DNA of 64,000 nucleotides from Chalara sp. BL73 (GCA_918026815.1 CAKJVC010000066.1:620001-684000), one strand, 5' to 3'; counted from the first letter of the stretch, positions 46,770 through 60,991 are shown. Program-made: numbers and translations. Notes: a model not told the origin generated them from the letters alone.

Positions 46770-48896
46770 ATGTCCTGGAAATTAACCAAGAGTAAGTACC
46801 GGAGTGCGATGTCTGCACAATACAAATCAAGGCAGAGCGAATACACATCCATTTCTTTCATTGCGATGTAGCTAATTATGATTTCCCAGAGCTGAAGGAG
46901 ACGCACCTTGGCCCTCTTGCAAATACCTTCTCCCGCTCTCCTTCAACATCAACAATTGTATCGGAATCTGCGAAAGATGAGAAGCTCAGCATATCAAGTG
47001 GGGTATCTGATAATGGCATAGGTATGTTTGGTGGTAATGGCAGAGAATGAGTCTACGAACGTCTATTAACAATTGTCTAGCTGCTTCTGAGGCTATGGTG
47101 CAAGCGCCTCCTGCCGATCCAAGACCAGGTATTCTTGTCGTCACTTTACACGAAGGTCAAGGTTTCCAGCTCCCCGATCAATACAAGCAGGTCTTCAATA
47201 CCCATCAGCAAAACTCTCTTTCTACTGGGAATGGGTTTGGTGTAGCGGGATCTGTTCGACCCACATCGTCACAACAATCAGGCAATATTGCTGGATCATA
47301 TGCCAATAATGGACGGCCACAGACATCTGGCGGCGGATTTCAAAATCTACCTACCAACCACGGTCGAATCTCATCAAAATACCTCCCTTATGCATTATTA
47401 GATTTTGATAAATTGCAAGTCTTCGTCAACGCCGTTTCAGGGACTCCGGAGAATCCCCTTTGGGCTGGTGAAAACACAGCTTACAAATTTGATGTTTCCA
47501 GAGTGACAGAGCTTGCCGTACACCTTTATCTTCGAAATCCGAATGCCCCACCAGGCTCAGGAAGAAGCCAGGACATATTTCTTGGTGTAACTCGAATCAA
47601 TCCTAGATTCGAGGAAACACACAGATACGTTGAAGATCCCAAGCTCGGCAAGAAAGACAAGGAAAAGGCGGCTGCCGATTTTGCCAAAAACGAGGCTTCT
47701 AAGGGACATTCCGGTGTGGAATGGTGTCAAGTCGCATATGGCCATGGACAAATCAAGATCGGCGTTCAATACATCGAGAATCGAGCTCGCGCCCTGAAGA
47801 TTGAAGACTTTGATTTGTTGAAAGTCGTCGGGAAGGGCAGTTTTGGGAAAGTTATGCAGGTCAAAAAGAAGGACACCCAACGAATCTATGCACTCAAGAC
47901 CATCCGAAAGGCTCATATTATTTCCAGGTCGGAGGTTGCACATACACTGGCCGAGCGTTCGGTTCTGGCTCAAATAAACAACCCGTTTATCGTTCCGCTC
48001 AAGTTTACTTTCCAGTCTCCAGAGAAACTGTACTTCGTACTGGCTTTCGTTAATGGAGGAGAGCTATTCCACCACCTTCAAAAGGAACAGCGATTTGATA
48101 TCAACAGATCAAGATTCTACACTGCTGAATTGTTATGTGCTTTGGAGTGTTTGCACGGCTTCAACGTCATCTACCGTGATCTGAAGCCGGAGAATATTCT
48201 TCTCGATTACTCTGGGCACATCGCTCTATGCGATTTCGGTCTTTGCAAGCTGGATATGAAGGATGAGGATCGCACAAATACCTTTTGCGGAACACCGGAA
48301 TACCTAGCGCCAGAATTGCTATTGGGTCAAGGTTACACAAAGACCGTGGATTGGTGGACTCTAGGCGTTCTTCTTTACGAGATGTTGACGGGATTGCCAC
48401 CTTTCTACGATGAAAACACAAATGAGATGTACCGCAAAATTCTCTCAGAACCACTTCATTTCCCTGGACCAGAGGTCGTTCCACCCGCCGCCAAGGACAT
48501 CCTTACCAAACTCTTGAACCGCAAGCCAGAAGCACGATTAGGTGCTAATGGTGCATCTGAAATCAAGGCCCATCCTTTCTTCCACAGCATCGATTGGCGC
48601 AAACTTTTACAGCGGAAGTATGAACCAACTTTCAAGCCCAATGTGGTATGTATACATTCTGAACGAAAATTGATTCCCCGCTGACTGTATAGACCGATGC
48701 CCTCGACACCAAGAACTTCGACCCTGAATTCACATCAGAAGCACCACAGGATTCATATGTTGAGGGCCCAGTCCTCTCACAGACGATGCAACAGCAATTC
48801 ACTGGATGGTCTTACAACCGACCTGTAGCCGGACTAGGCGATGCTGGTGGAAGTATCAAGGACCCTTCATTCGTAGGAAGCGTAGATCAACGGTAG
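46770..48896 (+). CDS. sch9: AGC protein kinase, Sch9/SckA type, with N-terminal C2-like region
   Basis: Cytosolic Ser/Thr kinase downstream of TORC1 that links nutrients to growth and stress. Exons 46770-46791, 46890-47021, 47081-48645 and 48693-48896 give 640 residues. The start MSWKLTKKLKETHLGPLANT spans intron 1 and is the family's usual opening. A C2-like segment (PGILVVTLHEGQGFQLPDQY ... EDPKLGKKDKEKAA) precedes the kinase domain at about 295-550: glycine loop GKGSFGKV, lysine in YALKTI, catalytic loop IYRDLKPENILL, CDFGLCKL and activation loop TFCGTPEYLAPE. The AGC C-terminal extension (TDALDTKNFDPEFTSEA) and the hydrophobic motif FTGWSY lie in the last exon. All catalytic residues are present. 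The Ypk family is excluded by the N-terminal C2-like region and LTKKLKET start. Confidence 0.93.
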
Positions 48897-49759
48897 ACGG
48901 AGACTTCAACAATTGATGACAAAACTCGAGGAGCGGTGGCTTCGACATGATACGGATGATAAAGAACTGCATGAAAGGAACGAGACACAGAACTCAACAG
49001 TGCTTCATGCAAAATGGTTTTTTACAGTGGCGTTCGGGATGGATGAATTTTTACAGCGTTGCCTGGGCTTTGTCAATGACGGGGCGAGATGCAAAACTTT
49101 TACATAGAAGATTCCTTGTGTCCAAATGACAACCTATACATGATCTGGTCCTCGACATGCTATCGTGATGGTGACCGGCTACTATGTATGCAGCTAGCAG
49201 TAAATTGTCATCAAAAATTTGCTGAATAAGACGCTTCAGTAATGCACGATGCTTACATGTACATTTACTTTGAGAAACCCGCCTAGCAATATCAACAAAT
49301 CCCATTCGGACAACCCCACCACTAGCGCACCACTCAACGTCATTTCTTAGCGGCCAGCAATTGATTCCGTCAACTATTTTCTCTAGAGCAACCCACCCCA
49401 AGTGCATTACAGACTCTGAATACTTCTGTGAAGCTCCTTGGTTCATATTTACACTCAATTGAGAGGTAGGTACTACTTTTGCGGGAGTTTTCTTAAGGCA
49501 AAAAATCGCTGGCGGGGGAGTGTCTCAAGCATCCACGACCCCGCCTCAATTCACCGTGAACTCCGAGCACTAACGAATCGTGATGCCCAAAACAATTGCT
49601 AACATGAACTCATAGAGGCTTTTCCTAGGAGAAACGATCATTAATACATATCTTGCTTGCAGGGTACAGGTATAGAAAAAGCAATTTTTCGTTGAGCATC
49701 TCCGAACTTCGCACATACATAGCCCGAGTACGGCCACTGACGCAAAACCGCGAAACAAA
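48897..49759. promoter_or_regulatory. sch9 3' flank and pgi1 promoter
   Basis: No coding pattern with support is seen; the frame at 49051-49458 (minus) lacks motifs. A CT/CA-rich region before 49760 should be the pgi1 leader. Confidence 0.45.
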
Positions 49760-51508
<1,749 letters not shown>

Positions 51509-51905
51509 TTTGATATAAGTCGCTGAAAAGTAAAACGTGAAGGTTGGCTTTGAAGTCTTTCTTCGTTATATGCCTAGGCTGAATTGAGATCCCAATGTAA
51601 TTGTTTCGAGTTTAAATCTATATTTTGTTGCAGATGGGGATGTATATCTGGAATGAACCATGAAATCCGGCGGCCTAAGTAGCTGTAAATTAAACCACCG
51701 GTTGGCGGGGTTCCCGTCAGTTACGATTAAGCTACCCGGTTCAGCCTCGCATTCCCGAATATCAGCCACACCTCTCTAAGTGGAGTTATAAGACCCTAGA
51801 AAATAAAGCTGTCCAGAACAATATCTCAACGAAATGTGGCATTCTTGAACTCCTCTTTTTCTGCAGGTCCAAATACGGCGGAAATAGGGTCGCATATATC
51901 ACAAA
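51509..51905. other. pgi1 3' flank / promoter of next gene
   Basis: A 397-bp gap between two tandem genes; nothing else is recognised. Confidence 0.5.
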
Positions 51906-53016
51906 ATGGCGATAGAGAGGAGAAAGAGTCCCTGGCTTGCATTGGTCCTTGCGATAGTGACACTTTGCATATTAGGGGTTGAAGCACAGGAGGAGCATTC
52001 GAGAGTACCGCTGCCAAGTTATCACTATGGTGCGCATATACCTGTGAGCTGTATGAACCGAAGCATGTGAGTCTGGCTACCTTCTATTGGTGTGGAACCA
52101 TCATGAAATGTGCGCTAGGAACTGCGGGAAAGTGCAAGACTGGGATAGAAGAGGCTCTACAAAATATATCAAGGACAACTAGCTGATCCAGATACTATAT
52201 AGTGATACAGGCGAGCATATCGAGAACGACAAACACGAGCTACAGTATGTGCCTTTTCCAGTCTGCAACGAAACCGGGAAACCACTAGAGCTGCAGTATG
52301 GAGTTGAAGCTGGTACCTCTACCATGCACTTCCCAAGAAAGCCCACGACTAATCCAGATACAGAACTCAATTGTACAATCCCATTCGTCACCGATCCTTT
52401 CTTCCACCTGCTCGAATTCTACATCCACAATGATGCGCCCCTCTCGTGCCGCATCCCGTCACGACCACCGCCACAAATCACCTCTCCTTCCCATGCAAAA
52501 CCATATCAAACTGAATACGTTCCCCTTATATTTGCCCTTGCAGGCACCCTCCAACTCTCTCATCTTCATATTTCCACGCATATGAACATACTATTACACA
52601 GCACGCCAAAACACCATCTTCATCCTCATGATAGCGGTGTTATAGACTCTGGTGCCGCATATTCTATCTCGCCTCTCTCACATACTACTGGCCCAGCTGC
52701 CCTCACCAAGAAACTGGTTATAGGTGATGCCTTACCCCTCAGTTTTAGTATAAGATGGTTCCCAACACCACACTTACCGAAGGCGAATGGAAAGATTGAA
52801 TGGGCGGGCATGGGAGGACACTTCTATGCAAGCACGTTCTTCTATTGTGTAGTGAGCGCCATCGGAGGTGTGGTTGGAACTGCAACGTGGTTTTGGGGAG
52901 TGGTATTGCCAAAGAGGTTGAAAGGAAGGGCCTTGGGTGGTGCGACTCCTTTGGGCTATGGAATAAGTCCTGGAGTCGGGAATGGATGGGGAATGGGTGC
53001 TGGGAAGAGGGATTAG
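51906..53016 (+). CDS. Fungal secretory-pathway single-pass membrane protein, unknown function
   Basis: Two exons (51906-52066 and 52203-53016) give 324 residues. The N-terminus is a signal peptide (SPWLALVLAIVTLCILGVEA, likely cleaved before QEEH). Exon joining restores PVSCMNRSIDTGEHIEND, followed by LQYVPFPVCNETGKPLEL, LNCTIPFVTDPFFHLLEFYI and LSCRIPSRPP, a lumenal domain with several cysteines and N-glycosylation sequons. A transmembrane helix (FYASTFFYCVVSAIGGVVGT) near residue 270-290 precedes a short basic, Gly-rich cytosolic tail, so a type I orientation in the ER/Golgi or plasma membrane is expected. I recognise the layout as a conserved filamentous-fungal protein but cannot name a function. 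The acceptor at 52201-52202 was chosen because it closes phase; the intron is long (136 bp) for this locus. Confidence 0.82.
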
Positions 53017-53439
53017 GGTGAGAAAGTGGTAATGTCAGAATATGAGCGGTAAAATGTATCATCCTTGTGAATATAGTATAGGGGAGGTATCTGGCGTTTC
53101 GGTCTCTGGTATCTACGAATGTATCATGTTCATGAAATCCCCTTGTGGTGTCTTGTCAATGCAGGTTCTAATACTATTGCGATACTCGGAAGGTTGTTGC
53201 ACTTTGTGGAATGTCAGTCTCCTGTGCACCTTCTTGATAAGGTTAAGAGCGACGTCTTGCATTAGCTTCCTTGATTTGCTGTTTCTTGCTGTCTCTAGTT
53301 CGATCATCTTATTTATCTTTATTCAGGTCGACTAAAGGCTATATCAACCCGATCTATGTATAGGTCAGATGAACAGCGTATACAAGTACATCTATTCAAT
53401 CTATTCTTAGTTGACTACGCAGAGCATATTTGAATTTGG
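53017..53439. other. Intergenic region
   Basis: The 3' flank of the membrane-protein gene. No supportable gene is seen, and it passes into the decayed HET region. Confidence 0.45.
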
Positions 53440-54251
53440 GTGGAACAACGATTCGATTGCTCTGCCTCTCGCCCCAGAGTTATAGTCAACAGGAGCTATG
53501 TGGTAACATACTCACAGGCTCGCTGGGGTGATGCCTCGCCTTTTACCTATTCTATGAATAGGTCCGCCAGGCGGCACTTGCAGTCTCAGATCAATGATCG
53601 CCAACTTGCCATTACAGAGACTCTTGGAGCTTGTGTTGAAGACTTTGCGGCTCAAAAATATAGCGAGGCTACTGTGGGTCAACCAGATATACATCAACCA
53701 AAACGACGTTATCGAGAAAGAAGCTCAGGTACCCCTCATGAGGAAGATTTACTTGTTGGCCCAGGACACTATCGTGTGGCTAGGCTTAGGGAAAGATAGC
53801 ACAAACCGAGCCGTGGATTGGATCAAGGTAGATCATGCAATACAAGCTAGCAAGGAAGGCTATGAAGTAATATCTACATCTTTCAAGATTATGTCATACT
53901 TGGAGATTGGTTGCAGGAGTATTGAGACGCTCGAAGCTACCCGAAAAAAAACGTTAGTCTATAAGGATAATTGGATTGATTATCGTGGGGTTTTCTTTCG
54001 TGCAATGCGCTGGGGTCTAATAGGGCCTTAGGTGTTGGCCCAACGTGCATAGAGGCTAGAAACGCCATCTGCATTCTATTCAGGGTGGAGAATCCATTCA
54101 TCCTCAGATCCGTTGCCTAATTTCTGCTGAGGTCACAGGCTATGAACTGATAGGTGAAGCGTATTGTGATAGGACTGTGGATGGTGAGGTATTGGCTCTG
54201 GGGTTGAAGGAGGATGGCATCGTCCTTATTCAGTCACTTTCGGCATTGTAG
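53440..54251 (+). pseudogene. HET-domain (heterokaryon incompatibility) gene, internally deleted pseudogene
   Basis: HET proteins trigger non-self recognition cell death in filamentous fungi. Here the HET core is recognisable: YSQARWGDASPFTYSMN and INDRQLAITETLGA in one frame, then after a frameshift near 53630 LKTLRLKNIARLLWVNQIYI, NQNDVIEKEAQVPLMRKIYL and DTIVWLGLG in another. The usual WVDQICINQ motif reads WVNQIYINQ, with Asp to Asn and Cys to Tyr, both G-to-A changes. Soon after, the typical C-terminal segment appears (YELIGEAYCDRTVDGEVLAL) and ends at TAG 54249-54251. Full proteins have several hundred residues between these parts, so the middle is deleted. Several stops and frame changes make this non-functional. 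Confidence 0.85.
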
Positions 54252-55804
54252 CTTCGTGACACCCGTTCTTTCTGGTTTGAAGAATATGCCGAAGTAGTTT
54301 AGAGGGAGACAAGATCAGGATTAAAGGAAAGGCATGCTATTCTCTAGGTCCCCTACGCGGCGACAACCATGTATGTACACTAATATGACGAGACAAGAAG
54401 CATCCCTGCATAGTTCTTGGCGGGACCTCCCTTATGATTGTTTCTCGTCACATTTTCTTCGCAAGTGTGTCAACTTTGCTGACATCTTTTAGCATGTTTA
54501 TTCCCTCATGTTAAACAGCCTATCCGAGCTATAAGAGAATTATTGCAACGATCTATCACAATAATTCTATACAATGGAATATATTTAACTGGGACATCAA
54601 ATAAGCCTCCATCTCCCAGCAATCTCCAGCATCCATCGCAACCTGCTGTACCTGGTTGTCTCACAGGCCTGATCCTACTGACGCTCAAAGTGGCCCACAC
54701 TAGTCTGTTGTATAACGTAGCTATGCATAGTGAAAAATAATACACAAGGTGATTCCAGATTTTTAGCTATATACAAGGGATATGTGTTAGACTTGCATCT
54801 TATTCACTCAAATGAGCCTTTACCAAAACTTTACCATATAATGCAGAATAAACAACAGCTAGAATGATATTCGTAATACACAGACTTTGTTTGCCATTTA
54901 TATTCTTTACAATAGTAGCAGCGCCCAGCGGTCTTCTTTCACATTGCTTAATACGCAGCTTTTGATGTAACAGGACAATTTACAACAACTGTAGTCACCA
55001 AACTTGAACTAGGTATGCCCAGATATAGCCTGTATTTAAAGTAACGCCAGCTGAAGAACTACTCTCAGATAAGCAGACCCTGCAGACGCCGTGCAGGAGT
55101 CTCTCTGTGCTCTCCCATCAGTTTCTAATAAACATCATGATAGCTGTTCTACTTGCAACTTTACTTATCAGAAATTCACCATTCCCACAAGGGGTCATCT
55201 CGGAAACTCTTCGTTAATCATAAACCGGCTATGGCTGCAACTCTGCCAATCGCCAGTAAGGAGTAGACCCCCCCCAAAACTCTATCTTCCGCCTTGTGCA
55301 AGTTTATACTTGTGACCGCTGGCAAGCAAGGCTGACTAAATTATGGCCCTTAAGCTTTACATCGCTTAAGGCTTCCCTGATTTTTTTCCAGCAGCATCTG
55401 TATCCTTATCTAACTTTTATTCACCCTGTTCTATGTCCGCTTCTGGCCTTGTTAATGTTCTCCAGTACTTACTATTGTGTTACAGAACGCGGAGACCCCA
55501 CTTAGATATATAAGTGTATGCCAAAGTACTCCCTCTGACTCTCCTCAACTACACTACCTATTAGATAGAAACTTATGCAACAGTATCGACTAACCATACT
55601 CCTTCAGCTTAGTTCAGGAGTGATGGCAGCTTACTTATTAGGACTGAGCCACCTCTAAACTTCAGCTTCCTATTTTACAATAGCAGCAGCTAAAGGCTGC
55701 CTGAGACGTCTATCAACAACACATCCCGACTTCCCAATTGGTAAAGCTGCACCCAAGATTCTCGCTTCACTAGTCTCACTAGCTCTATAGTTACGCTAAT
55801 CATC
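54252..55804. other. Gene-free AT-rich region
   Basis: No coding pattern with support. Frames at 54543-54740 and 55091-55505 have no motifs. It is probably decayed accessory DNA together with the promoter of the Myb/SANT-like gene. Confidence 0.45.
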
Positions 55805-57349
55805 ATGAGAAATATCAAAGGCAAAGGGATAGGCGAGCTCAATATCAAGGAGACCTCTCCTCTCTTCGCTCCTCCCAGCTCTCAAAACATCTCTCGCTCT
55901 CAAGCACCTTCTCTTCGTCACAATCACTTCATTAAGGACAACAACGAAGATGATGACGGATTTCCTGAAAACAGCCCTACATATGCCAACAACTTTCGAC
56001 GCATGATGGATCCTCTCGCTACAAATGACAACAATCTTGTTACCCAAGATAAAGCTAATAATGTGAATAACAATCGACCCAAGTTCAATCCTCCTTCCAC
56101 CCAAGGCAACACTGTTGCCATGAATAGCAATCAACAAAAGATTGAGCCTCCTCGTACCAACACAAATGCCATTTCCATTAATAACACTCACGAAAAGGCA
56201 TCACAACTCTCTACAAACGACAAGGCTGATAACACGATCGACGAAGTACCCTTCACTAATGACAGTCAACAAAGTATCAGCCCTGGCTCACGAAAAGTCA
56301 CTCAGAGTCGAATTGGAACTGGTCGTCGTTACATGAACGATGATGTTCCAGTCTATGGCGGTAGCAGCGTCTACAACAGCACTAGCTATAATGGCTTAGA
56401 GAAGGACTATTCTGACGACTCTCCTCGCCCTGTGGTCTTAGGATATAACACTAGATACGTGGGTGAATCCACTAGGAGAAACGATGTTTACTATGGCCTG
56501 CCTTCCTCGTTCCAAGACTACAATGATAAAGATGATGAAGAAGGTTCTGAGATCTTTGTCCAACGAGGCAATCAAACCCTAAGTACTCCCAAGGCTCGTC
56601 ATTTCCGAGTTACAAAGCCGATGTCCGCTCCAGTCCGCCGTTTCTCCCGCGCCGATCTCATTCCTCAAGAGGAGGAGCCTACACCATTACGTCACCCTGC
56701 CCGCCGTCCAGATGTATCTAATTTTACACCTTGCGCTCACGGCCGCACTACGGTTCGTGAACAAGTTGAGCTTCGTCCCTCCAGGCACTCCGGAGTCCGT
56801 AATGAATGGGATACCCATAATCCACCTGAATTTACTGATGCCGATGACCTCCCCAGTGCTTTCTTTGAGAAGCGTGACATCGACCGCCCAGCTACCGGTT
56901 CAGGAACGAAGGTAGCTAAGCGGGCTAATGGTCCCAACGACCCTGAAAATATCGAGATCGTCAATCTCTTTGACGTTGAGCGTAAATCCTGGTCCAAGAT
57001 CGCGGACATCCTCAACGACAAGCGCATAGCCGACGGCCGCGTCCCAAGCCTCACACCCAATGGCTGCGTCCTGAGATATAATCGAACTGCACCACTTTTT
57101 TATAAGTCGCGTGGTCAGGAGTTCATCCCATTGAAGTATCGCAAGAAGGGCGCAAAGCCTGGTGAAGCATTTCAAATTAAGGACCGTTTCTTGGTGGATT
57201 GGACTCCTGAGAAGGACAGTGCGCTGATTAGTACTGTCCGCGAGTATGAGACACAGAAGTGGGAGACTGTTGCTCAATTACTTAATCGGGAGTTTGTCGT
57301 CAATATATTTACTGCGAAGAACGTAGCTGCGCGCTATCCAGTCCTTTGA
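55805..57349 (+). CDS. Myb/SANT-like DNA-binding protein, unknown role
   Basis: Single-exon frame of 514 residues. The first about 370 residues are Asn/Ser/Asp/Thr-rich and probably disordered. The segment at about 378-435 (NDPENIEIVNLFDVERKSWS, KIADILNDKRIADGRVPSLT, PNGCVLRYNR) has the pattern of a helix-turn-helix domain found in many filamentous-fungal proteins. A second three-helix SANT/Myb-like unit is at about 464-510 (VDWTPEKDSALISTVREYE, KWETVAQLLNREF). This suggests a chromatin or DNA-binding protein, probably nuclear; no target is known. The start at 55805 lies close after an in-frame stop-containing leader. The gene sits in an accessory island beside the HET pseudogene, yet the frame is intact. 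The Asn-rich N-terminus could allow replication slippage between strains. Confidence 0.75.
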   Translation: MRNIKGKGIGELNIKETSPLFAPPSSQNISRSQAPSLRHNHFIKDNNEDDDGFPENSPTYANNFRRMMDPLATNDNNLVTQDKANNVNNNRPKFNPPSTQGNTVAMNSNQQKIEPPRTNTNAISINNTHEKASQLSTNDKADNTIDEVPFTNDSQQSISPGSRKVTQSRIGTGRRYMNDDVPVYGGSSVYNSTSYNGLEKDYSDDSPRPVVLGYNTRYVGESTRRNDVYYGLPSSFQDYNDKDDEEGSEIFVQRGNQTLSTPKARHFRVTKPMSAPVRRFSRADLIPQEEEPTPLRHPARRPDVSNFTPCAHGRTTVREQVELRPSRHSGVRNEWDTHNPPEFTDADDLPSAFFEKRDIDRPATGSGTKVAKRANGPNDPENIEIVNLFDVERKSWSKIADILNDKRIADGRVPSLTPNGCVLRYNRTAPLFYKSRGQEFIPLKYRKKGAKPGEAFQIKDRFLVDWTPEKDSALISTVREYETQKWETVAQLLNREFVVNIFTAKNVAARYPVL

Positions 57350-57890
57350 AACTGGGTCGTGTGGTGTAGGTGGCATAGACATGGTGAAGTGGAAGGTATG
57401 AAGTGAAATCCGTAGAGTTTACACTCGGATTTCCAAGAGATATGCTTGGCTGTACTGGGGGATCCTGGGTTTTGCGTTGCCTTATTTCATGGATGATGAT
57501 GGGAGTGCTTTGCTCGCGACAATTTACGCGTTGCGTTAGTTTCTACAAAAATGGTGGGTTAGTTCTTACGAGAGGCGTTTCCCTATACAATAAATAGAGT
57601 ATTGATTTCCTGACACAACCTCTAGATTCCCAGCGTGACAATGATGTGATGTGATGTGACTGCAAAGATGAGTTTGTGAATATTGTTATTGTCTCGCTAA
57701 AGCCCCTATACGAGAGTCGTGAATGCGCCAAGATATATAGCTAGTCCCGAAAAAGCTTAGCAGGAAGATATATAAGATCATGACTTCGCGTCTAGACGCG
57801 TAGAGTGCTTTTCTGGCAACGCGTCAGCTTCGCTCATCTCCAGCACCGCGAGCCTCATTCTCTGAATTTTGGAGAACTTGCTTAGCTACA
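57350..57890. other. Intergenic region before the SNF2 gene
   Basis: Nothing coding is recognised. TGATG repeats occur at 57642-57656. The LSH-type promoter should lie in 57700-57890. Confidence 0.5.
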
Positions 57891-60625
57891 ATGAGTTCAG
57901 TAACTACCGAATCCTCCGAGACGCGTCTCCCAGAAAGCGCACCATCCTCACCACCAGAAACCTCCCCCGACTCCCCAAGGATGGAGGACTTTACCACCGC
58001 AGAAGAAAAGAAGATGCTCGAGATCGAAACCTGGACCGCGATAGAAAATGAGAAGGCAGAAGAACGGCGGCGGAAGAAGCTCTTGCAGAAACGGAGGAAG
58101 GGGCATGAGGATACGAAGGAGGAAAGAGAGGCGAAGGCGCGGGAGCTAGACAACCTACTGAGGAAGACGGAAGTCTTCAGTCAGGTGCTGACGAAGAAAA
58201 CGGAGGTTCTGGGTAGGGTGGGGAGTGGGTTTGATGGTAAGGCGCTGGGTGAACATGATTTGGAGATGGCGAAGCAGCCAAAATGCATGGTAGGCGGCAC
58301 GATGCGACCGTATCAACTGGAAGGCTTGACGTGGATGTACGAGATCTGCCTGCAAGGCATGTCTGGGATTTTAGCAGATGAGATGGGGCTGGGGAAGACG
58401 ATACAGACCATCTCTTTGATCGCGCTGTTGAGGGAAAAAGAGAAATATTTAGGGCCGCATTTGATTATTGCCCCAGTGAGCACGCTTTCGAATTGGATCG
58501 AGGAGTTTGAGAAGTGGACACCCAATATCCCGGTCTTGTTATATCATGGGACTCCCGCTACGAGAAAGGAGCTGTTAAAGACGAGAATGATGAGGCACAT
58601 CAGAGACGGGAGGCCGGATGAGAAGTTTCCGGTTATTTGCACGAGTCCAGAGATTCTGATGCGGGATAACAATGAACTTCAGAAAATATCGTGGGAATTT
58701 ATAATCATTGTATGTTCTATCGTGTCATGTATTCTTCGCTAACTTCTATGCAGGATGAAGGTCATAGAATGAAGAACTCAGAGTCGAAACTGTTCCGCAT
58801 GCTCAAGGAGTTCAAATCTGCCACTCGTCTCTTGATCACTGGCACACCTCTACAAAATAATCTCAAGGAGTTATGGTCGTTGCTTAATTTCTTACTGCCT
58901 ATGATATTCACTAGCTGGGATCAGTTTGAGTCTTGGTTTGATTTCTCCGACCTGCAGGACGAGGAGGGAACGGAAAAATTCCTCGAAGACAAGATGAAGC
59001 AAGATTTGATCAAAAAGATACATCTGATTCTACAACCATTGCTCTTGCGTAGGGTCAAGGCTGATGTCGAGCACATGCTTCCTAAGAAGCGTGAATATGT
59101 TCTTTATGCGCCTATGACTAGAGAGCAGACCGACTTGTACAATGTCATCTCTGACAAGTCCTCGGATACACGGCAGTACCTAGAAGATAAGGTAGTAGAA
59201 AGGCTCACTGGTGCCACCAATACTCCCGCTATATCGCGGAAAACTAGTCCAACGTCAAAGACAAAGAAGCCCGTGACAAAGGTAGAAGATTCAGATACCG
59301 AAGATGATATTCCTCTTGCAATCAGGAGTCGTCCAGCTGGTACCTCGAAAGTCAGCCCGCCAAAGAATGCGTTCCAACAAATGATGCAGAAGAAAGGAAG
59401 AGGGTGTCATCCAAGTTCTGTCAAAGCTGGCAGCAAGCGGAAGTCGGAAATAGTTGACCATAATACACCATCTTCGAAGTCAGCAAAGTCTAGCAGAGAC
59501 TCTACCCCTGGAAGCATTCGAAGTTTACCAAGTGCCCGAAGTGGAAGAGGACGACCAACAAGGGCACGTGTCTATAAGGAGTCAGATGCATCAGATGAAG
59601 ACGATCTTAGCGATGATGAGTTTGAGCAGAAGCTGGCGGATGAGTTGGCCAAGCAAGATGTTGAACCTGATGTAGAGGTCGATCCAGAAGAAGTCCACCG
59701 AGTTAAGATTCTGGAATTAGCAAGTGAGTAAAATTTTAGTGGCGTGTAACCTAATGCTAACAACGCCACAGAGAAAGAAATATCCACCAAGAAGCTTGGA
59801 AACCCGCTCATGCAGCTCCGATTAGTGTGCAACTCGCCCCATAATTTCTTTAATCCTTGGACAGTTGATTCCGGCTTACCAGTCGATGAGACCTTGGTTA
59901 CTTCCTCTGGTAAAATGCTTCTGCTCGATAGACTTTTGCCGGCTCTGTTCGAGCGCGGCCATAAAGTCCTTATATTTTCACAATTCAAAACACAATTGGA
60001 CATTCTTGAAGATTATGCCAGAGATCTTCGAAACTGGAACGTGTGTCGTATCGATGGCTCAGTTGCCCAAGATGATCGACGCCGACAGATCAAAGAGTTC
60101 AATACAAATAAGAATTTCAAACTCTTTTTGCTTTCGACCAGGGCTGGTGGCCAGGGTATTAATCTCGCAAGCGCTGATACTGTGATTTTGTTCGACTCGG
60201 ATTGGAATCCTCAGCAAGATCTCCAGGCTCAAGACCGCGCGCATCGGATCGGACAGACGAGGCCAGTGGTCATTTTTAGACTTGCAACAAAAGATACTGT
60301 TGAAGAAGAGCTTCTGCTTAGTGCAGATGCGAAGAGGCGTCTGGAGAAGCTGGTGATCAAAAAAGGTGGCTTTAAGACGATGGGCCAAAAGCTTGATAAG
60401 GAGGAAGGTATGAGTAAGGAGGCTTTACAGGCTTTGTTGCTGAAAGATGGTGAGGTGTTCAAGATCTCCGGAGGCGAGAGCATCTTGAGCGAGAAAGATC
60501 TTGAGACTCTTTGTGATAGGAGTGATGCTGCCTACGCTCGTGCGGAGAAGGGCCTGGGTAATGCGGCTGGATTTAAGATTGTGGAGACGAAGATGGGTGG
60601 GTTGATGACTACCGAGAAAGAGTAA
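57891..60625 (+). CDS. SNF2-family chromatin remodelling ATPase, LSH/DDM1/Irc5 type
   Basis: Nuclear ATPase of the LSH (HELLS) / DDM1 / yeast Irc5 / Neurospora MUS-30 group, linked to genome stability and, in plants and animals, DNA methylation. Exons 57891-58709, 58754-59723 and 59772-60625 give 880 residues. The N-terminus is acidic then a charged coiled coil ([20 protein letters not shown]). Lobe 1 has [19 protein letters not shown], motif [28 protein letters not shown], the family-typical DEGHRMKN in place of DEAH (created across intron 1), and [21 protein letters not shown] low-complexity charged insert of about 170 residues ([12 protein letters not shown] ... [15 protein letters not shown]) separates it from lobe 2 with [54 protein letters not shown] and [15 protein letters not shown]. 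All helicase motifs are intact. Confidence 0.94.
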
Positions 60626-60991
60626 AAGAGAAGTGACTAGATAAACATGGCGTGTGATTTAGAATAAGGCGTTGGATAGGGGAAGCTGTGGGGCAGGCGT
60701 GTATAAGTGGATATATACCTTACGGTATCAGTGAATCATGGGAATAAGAATTATTCACTCCAATTGTGTACTTATTGTGGCATCTGCCCTCTGCAATGGC
60801 ACCGCCCACACCTAATTTCCATTTTGCATCGTTCGAATACGCAACAACGATGGCTTCAGGTATAGATATCAACCTACTCATACCACACATCGCCAACTTA
60901 TAGCTCAAAACCACCATCAACTTCGACAGTAAGCCAACACCAACTGCATCAGGACGACCACTGATACCTACCGAAGTTACTAAAGCCAGCA

